Notes under the pieces: model-generated
What the model saw: the letters and a program-made list of their open reading frames with translations, nothing else
Database searches by the model: none
What the model was told of the DNA's origin: nothing
Assembly: GCA_021324545.1 (NCBI GenBank)
Contig: JAJPIX010000027.1
Location: 1-38,138 of the forward strand
Length of the DNA stretch: 38,138 bases
Reading direction: 5' to 3'
Origin: Alphaproteobacteria bacterium
GTDB taxonomy: Bacteria > Pseudomonadota > Alphaproteobacteria > Micropepsales > Micropepsaceae
Shown here: one piece after another, positions 35,201 to 38,138 of the stretch
Layout: the number at the start of each line of letters is the position of its first letter
How positions within the stretch are numbered: the stretch's first letter is position 1
Made by a program: the position numbers and the translations under genes

Positions 35201-37534
35201 TCACGCCCGCTGCACAAAATTGTCGATCACGCGCTTCTCGCCCGCCTTGTCGAAATCGACGGTGAGCTTGTTTCCTTCGACAAACGTCACGCGGCCGTAG
35301 CCGAATTTCTGGTGGAACACGCGGTCGCCGCGCGCGTAATTCGACGATGACGGATCGGATGTCTGCACGGTGTAGGCCTGCGCCTCGATCATGGGCGGGC
35401 GGGTGCGTTGCGCGCTCGCCGCGCGGTTGGCCTGCGCGCGCTTCCAGCCCGGCGATTCATAACCGCTGCCGAAGCTTGCAGCCTGCGCATTGTCGCGGAA
35501 ACCCACATAGCCGCCGTAAAATCCTTCATCCACCACGCTGTCCACATGTTCCGGCGGAAGCTCGGAAATGAAGCGCGAGGGCAGGGCGCTCTGCCAGTTG
35601 CCGTGCACGCGGCGGTTGGCCGCGAAATAGGCCAGCGCGCGTTTCTTCGCGCGCGTGAGGCCCACATAGGCGAGGCGGCGCTCTTCCTCCAGCCCGGCAA
35701 GGCCGTTCTCATCCATCGTGCGCTGGCTGGGAAACAGTCCTTCTTCCCAGCCGGGCAGGAACACGGTGTCGAATTCCAGCCCCTTGGCGGCATGCAGCGT
35801 CATCAGGTTGATGCGGTCGCCCGTGTCGTTCTGCTCCAGCTCCATGACAAGCGCCACATGCTCCAGAAAGGCGGCGAGCGATTCATACTGCTCCATGGAG
35901 CGGACAAGCTCTTTCAGGTTGTCGAGCCGGCCGGGCGCTTCGGCCGACTTGTCGTTTTTCAGCATGTCGGTGTAGCCGCTTTCGTCCAGCACCATTTCGG
36001 CAAGCTCGGTGTGGCGGATATGCCGGGCCACGTCCGACCAGCGCGCGAAATCGACGGCAAGCTGCGCCAGCGCCTTGCGGGCCTTGGGCGGCAGTTCGTC
36101 GGTTGCGGCAATTTCGCCCGCTGCGGCCAGCAGCGGCAGATGATGCGCGCGCGCATAGGCATGCAGCGATTGCACGCTGGCATCGCCCACGCCGCGCTTG
36201 GGCCTGTTGACGATGCGTTCAAACGCCAGATCGTCGTCGCCCTGCGCGATCAGGCGCAGGTATGCCATCGCATCGCGGATTTCCGCGCGCTCGTAAAAGC
36301 GCGGGCCGCCGATCACCCGATAGGGCAGGCCGAGGGCAAGAAAACGGTCTTCGAATTCGCGCATCTGGAACGAGGCGCGCACAAGCACCGCCATCCCGGA
36401 ATAGCGTTCGCCTTTGCTGTGCAAATTCTCGGCTTCGCTTGCCACGGCGCGGGCTTCTTCTTCGGCATCCCACACGCCCTGCACCTTGATCTTTTCGCCC
36501 GGATCGCCTTCGGTCCACAGCGTCTTGCCGAGGCGGCCCTTGTTGGCCGCGATCAGGCCGGACGCCGCGCCCAGGATGGCGGGCGTGGAACGATAGTTGC
36601 GTTCGAGCCGGATCACTTTCGCGCCGGGAAAATCCTTTTCGAAGCGCAGGATGTTTTCGATCTCCGCCCCGCGCCAGGCATAGATGGACTGATCGTCGTC
36701 GCCCACCACGCAGACATTGCCGTTTTGCCCCGCCAGCAGTTTGAGCCACAGATATTGCACCGTGTTGGTGTCCTGGTATTCGTCCACCAGCATGTATTTG
36801 AAGCGCTCGCGGTATTCGGAAAGGATTTCGGGATTGCCGCGCAGGATGGTGAGCACGTCCAGCAGCAGGTCGCCGAAATCGGCCGCGTTCAGCGCCTTCA
36901 GCCGTTCCTGATACTGGCGGTAAAGCGCGCGGCCCTTGCCGAAGGCAAAGCTGTGCGCTTCGCCTTCGGGCACATCGTCCGGCCTGAGGCCCCGGTTCTT
37001 CCAGCCGTCGATGCAAGCGGCGAGCGCGCGCGCGGGCCAGCGCTTCTCATCGATGTTTTCGGCGTCGATGATCTGCTTCATCAGGCGCAGCTGATCGTCG
37101 GCGTCGAGAATCGTGAAATTGGATTTGAGGCCGGCAAGCTCGGCGTGCCTTCGAAGCATGCGCGCGCCGATGGAATGGAAGGTGCCAAGCCACTGCATTC
37201 CTTCCACCACGCCGCCGATGAGAAGGCCGATCCGCTCCTTCATTTCGCGCGCGGCCTTGTTGGTGAAGGTGACGGCCAGGATCTGCCCCGGCCATGCCCG
37301 CCGGGTGGCGAGAATATGCGCAAGCCGCGTGGTCAGAACGCGCGTCTTGCCGGTGCCGGCGCCCGCCAGAACCAGCACGGGGCCTTCGGTGGCAAGCACC
37401 GCCTCGCGCTGCTCGGCATTCAGGCCGGCAAGATAGGGCGGATCGCGCGGCACCGCGGGCGCTTGCGGCGCGGGATTGTCCTCGCCGAACGCCTGATCCA
37501 GCGGATCGGAATAGCGGCCGCCATAACCGCTCAT
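35201..37534 (-). CDS. uvrD: DNA helicase UvrD/PcrA
   Basis: Superfamily 1A 3'-5' helicase, about 777 residues, acting in excision and mismatch repair. Motifs in order: Q-motif LNAEQREAVLA, motif I LAGAGTGKTRVL, Ia AVTFTNKAAREMKERI, Ic LGTFHSIGARMLRRH, II VDEYQDTNTVQY, III VCVVGDDDQSIYAWRGAEI, IV VIRLERNYRSTPAIL, V INLMTLHAAKGLEFDTVFLPGWEEGLFP and VI EEERRLAYVGLTRAKKR. The C-terminal PcrA-type tail GDRVFHQKFGYGRVTFVEGNKLTVDFDKAGEKRVIDNFV is present. The ATG at 37534 is preferred over a GTG at 37546; neither has a clear ribosome site. A CoA-transferase gene lies upstream on the same strand. Confidence 0.95.
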   Translation of the reverse strand: MSGYGGRYSDPLDQAFGEDNPAPQAPAVPRDPPYLAGLNAEQREAVLATEGPVLVLAGAGTGKTRVLTTRLAHILATRRAWPGQILAVTFTNKAAREMKERIGLLIGGVVEGMQWLGTFHSIGARMLRRHAELAGLKSNFTILDADDQLRLMKQIIDAENIDEKRWPARALAACIDGWKNRGLRPDDVPEGEAHSFAFGKGRALYRQYQERLKALNAADFGDLLLDVLTILRGNPEILSEYRERFKYMLVDEYQDTNTVQYLWLKLLAGQNGNVCVVGDDDQSIYAWRGAEIENILRFEKDFPGAKVIRLERNYRSTPAILGAASGLIAANKGRLGKTLWTEGDPGEKIKVQGVWDAEEEARAVASEAENLHSKGERYSGMAVLVRASFQMREFEDRFLALGLPYRVIGGPRFYERAEIRDAMAYLRLIAQGDDDLAFERIVNRPKRGVGDASVQSLHAYARAHHLPLLAAAGEIAATDELPPKARKALAQLAVDFARWSDVARHIRHTELAEMVLDESGYTDMLKNDKSAEAPGRLDNLKELVRSMEQYESLAAFLEHVALVMELEQNDTGDRINLMTLHAAKGLEFDTVFLPGWEEGLFPSQRTMDENGLAGLEEERRLAYVGLTRAKKRALAYFAANRRVHGNWQSALPSRFISELPPEHVDSVVDEGFYGGYVGFRDNAQAASFGSGYESPGWKRAQANRAASAQRTRPPMIEAQAYTVQTSDPSSSNYARGDRVFHQKFGYGRVTFVEGNKLTVDFDKAGEKRVIDNFVQRA

Positions 37535-37661
37535 GGGCAACGACACGATTCAAAGGGCATGGAACGAATGTAGGCCGCCGGCGCCTAATTCCCAAGGGCT
37601 TTCAGTCGCGCATCGCGTGCAGTGCTTTGCGGCGCGGCCAGGCCCGGCGACAAGGACACAA

Positions 37662-38138
37662 TCAGCGCTGTTCCGCTCGCTTCAACGCAAGCTCTTCAAG
37701 AATGGTGGCACGATCCCCATCCAGGTCCGGCGCGGGCGGGCGCGTGGAAGGATCAGGGTGGCCCGAAAGCTTGATCGGGTTGCCCTGCATCTTCAGGGCG
37801 CCGAGATCGGGATCGAGCGCCGTCACGATCATGTTGCGAGCGATAATCTGCGGATCGCTCATCATCTCGGCCACATTGTTGATCGGCGCGCAGGGCAGGC
37901 CTTCGGCTTGCAGCCGCTTCAACCATTCGGCGGAGGTTTTAGCGGAAAGTGCAGATTCCATTTCGTTTTGCAGCGCCGGCCAGTTCACCACACGGTCGTG
38001 ATTGGTGCGGAAGCGTGCGTCGCCCGGCCATTCGTCATGGCCCAGCACCTTTGCCACCCGGGCAAACAGGGCGTCGGTTCCCGCCGCGATCACGATGTGG
38101 CTGTCGCGCGTTTTCAGCGCCGCAAACGGCGCGATGGA
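37662..38138 (-). CDS. Class III CoA-transferase (CaiB/BaiF), C-terminal part
   Basis: The reading frame is open to the window edge, so only the last 158 residues are present and the N-terminus lies beyond 38138. Features fit the CaiB/BaiF family: IAPFAALKTRDSHIVIAAGTDALFARVAKVLG, then DARFRTNHDRVVNWPAL, then EWLKRLQAEGLPCAPINNVAEMMSDPQIIARNMIVT. The family moves CoA between acids such as formate and oxalate, carnitine or bile acids. The specific substrate cannot be told, and the catalytic Asp lies outside the window. The gene ends 128 bases before the start of uvrD on the same strand, and no terminator stands out between them. Confidence 0.9.
   Translation of the reverse strand, partial: SIAPFAALKTRDSHIVIAAGTDALFARVAKVLGHDEWPGDARFRTNHDRVVNWPALQNEMESALSAKTSAEWLKRLQAEGLPCAPINNVAEMMSDPQIIARNMIVTALDPDLGALKMQGNPIKLSGHPDPSTRPPAPDLDGDRATILEELALKRAEQR

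Overview
This window is from a GC-rich alphaproteobacterial chromosome. The evidence is the unbroken run mraZ-rsmH-ftsL-ftsI-murE-murF-mraY-murD-ftsW-murG-murC-murB-ddl-ftsQ-ftsA-ftsZ-lpxC-bamD-recN-ligA, the FtsZ tail ending in [11 protein letters not shown], the lysine/arginine-rich insert in LigA, and a perfect CtrA-type TTAA-N7-TTAA site ahead of the cluster. I cannot fix the order or genus from sequence alone.

Layout. 1-280: 3' part of RNase P RNA (rnpB). 290-4780: accessory region with a RelE/ParE-type toxin and its antitoxin in an unusual convergent arrangement, a cytochrome P450 followed by HutD, a GIY-YIG gene bracketed by about 90-bp palindromic repeats, a DUF1810 gene, and a two-gene operon of unknown function behind a strong promoter. 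4770-4998: control region of the division and cell wall (dcw) cluster, with a CtrA-like box, a sigma70-like promoter and three MraZ boxes overlapping its -10. 4999-28758: twenty forward genes, most overlapping by 1-4 bases. They convert UDP-MurNAc precursors to lipid II (MurC-F, Ddl, MurB, MraY, MurG), polymerise and cross-link it at the septum (FtsW, FtsI, FtsL, FtsQ) and build the Z ring (FtsA, FtsZ). They then run on into lipid A synthesis (LpxC), outer-membrane protein assembly (BamD) and DNA repair and ligation (RecN, LigA). 28759-33454: a reverse-strand group with a small ion-channel protein, an esterase, an aminopeptidase P, PrmA and a four-helix membrane protein. 33455-34295: no convincing coding sequence, but a candidate reverse-strand structured RNA of about 330 nt with a promoter and a terminator. 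34296-35005: a VapBC toxin-antitoxin operon with its operator. 35016-35146: a mosaic of perfect hairpins. 35201-38138: a UvrD/PcrA helicase and the C-terminal part of a class III CoA-transferase cut by the window edge.

The most interesting signals are the candidate RNA at 33522-33852, the tail-to-tail toxin-antitoxin pair sharing a palindromic CTATAG stop, the palindromic repeat that supplies the C-terminus of PrmA, and the stacked CtrA-like and MraZ control sites in front of the dcw cluster. All functional calls come from reading motifs and gene order; no database search was run.
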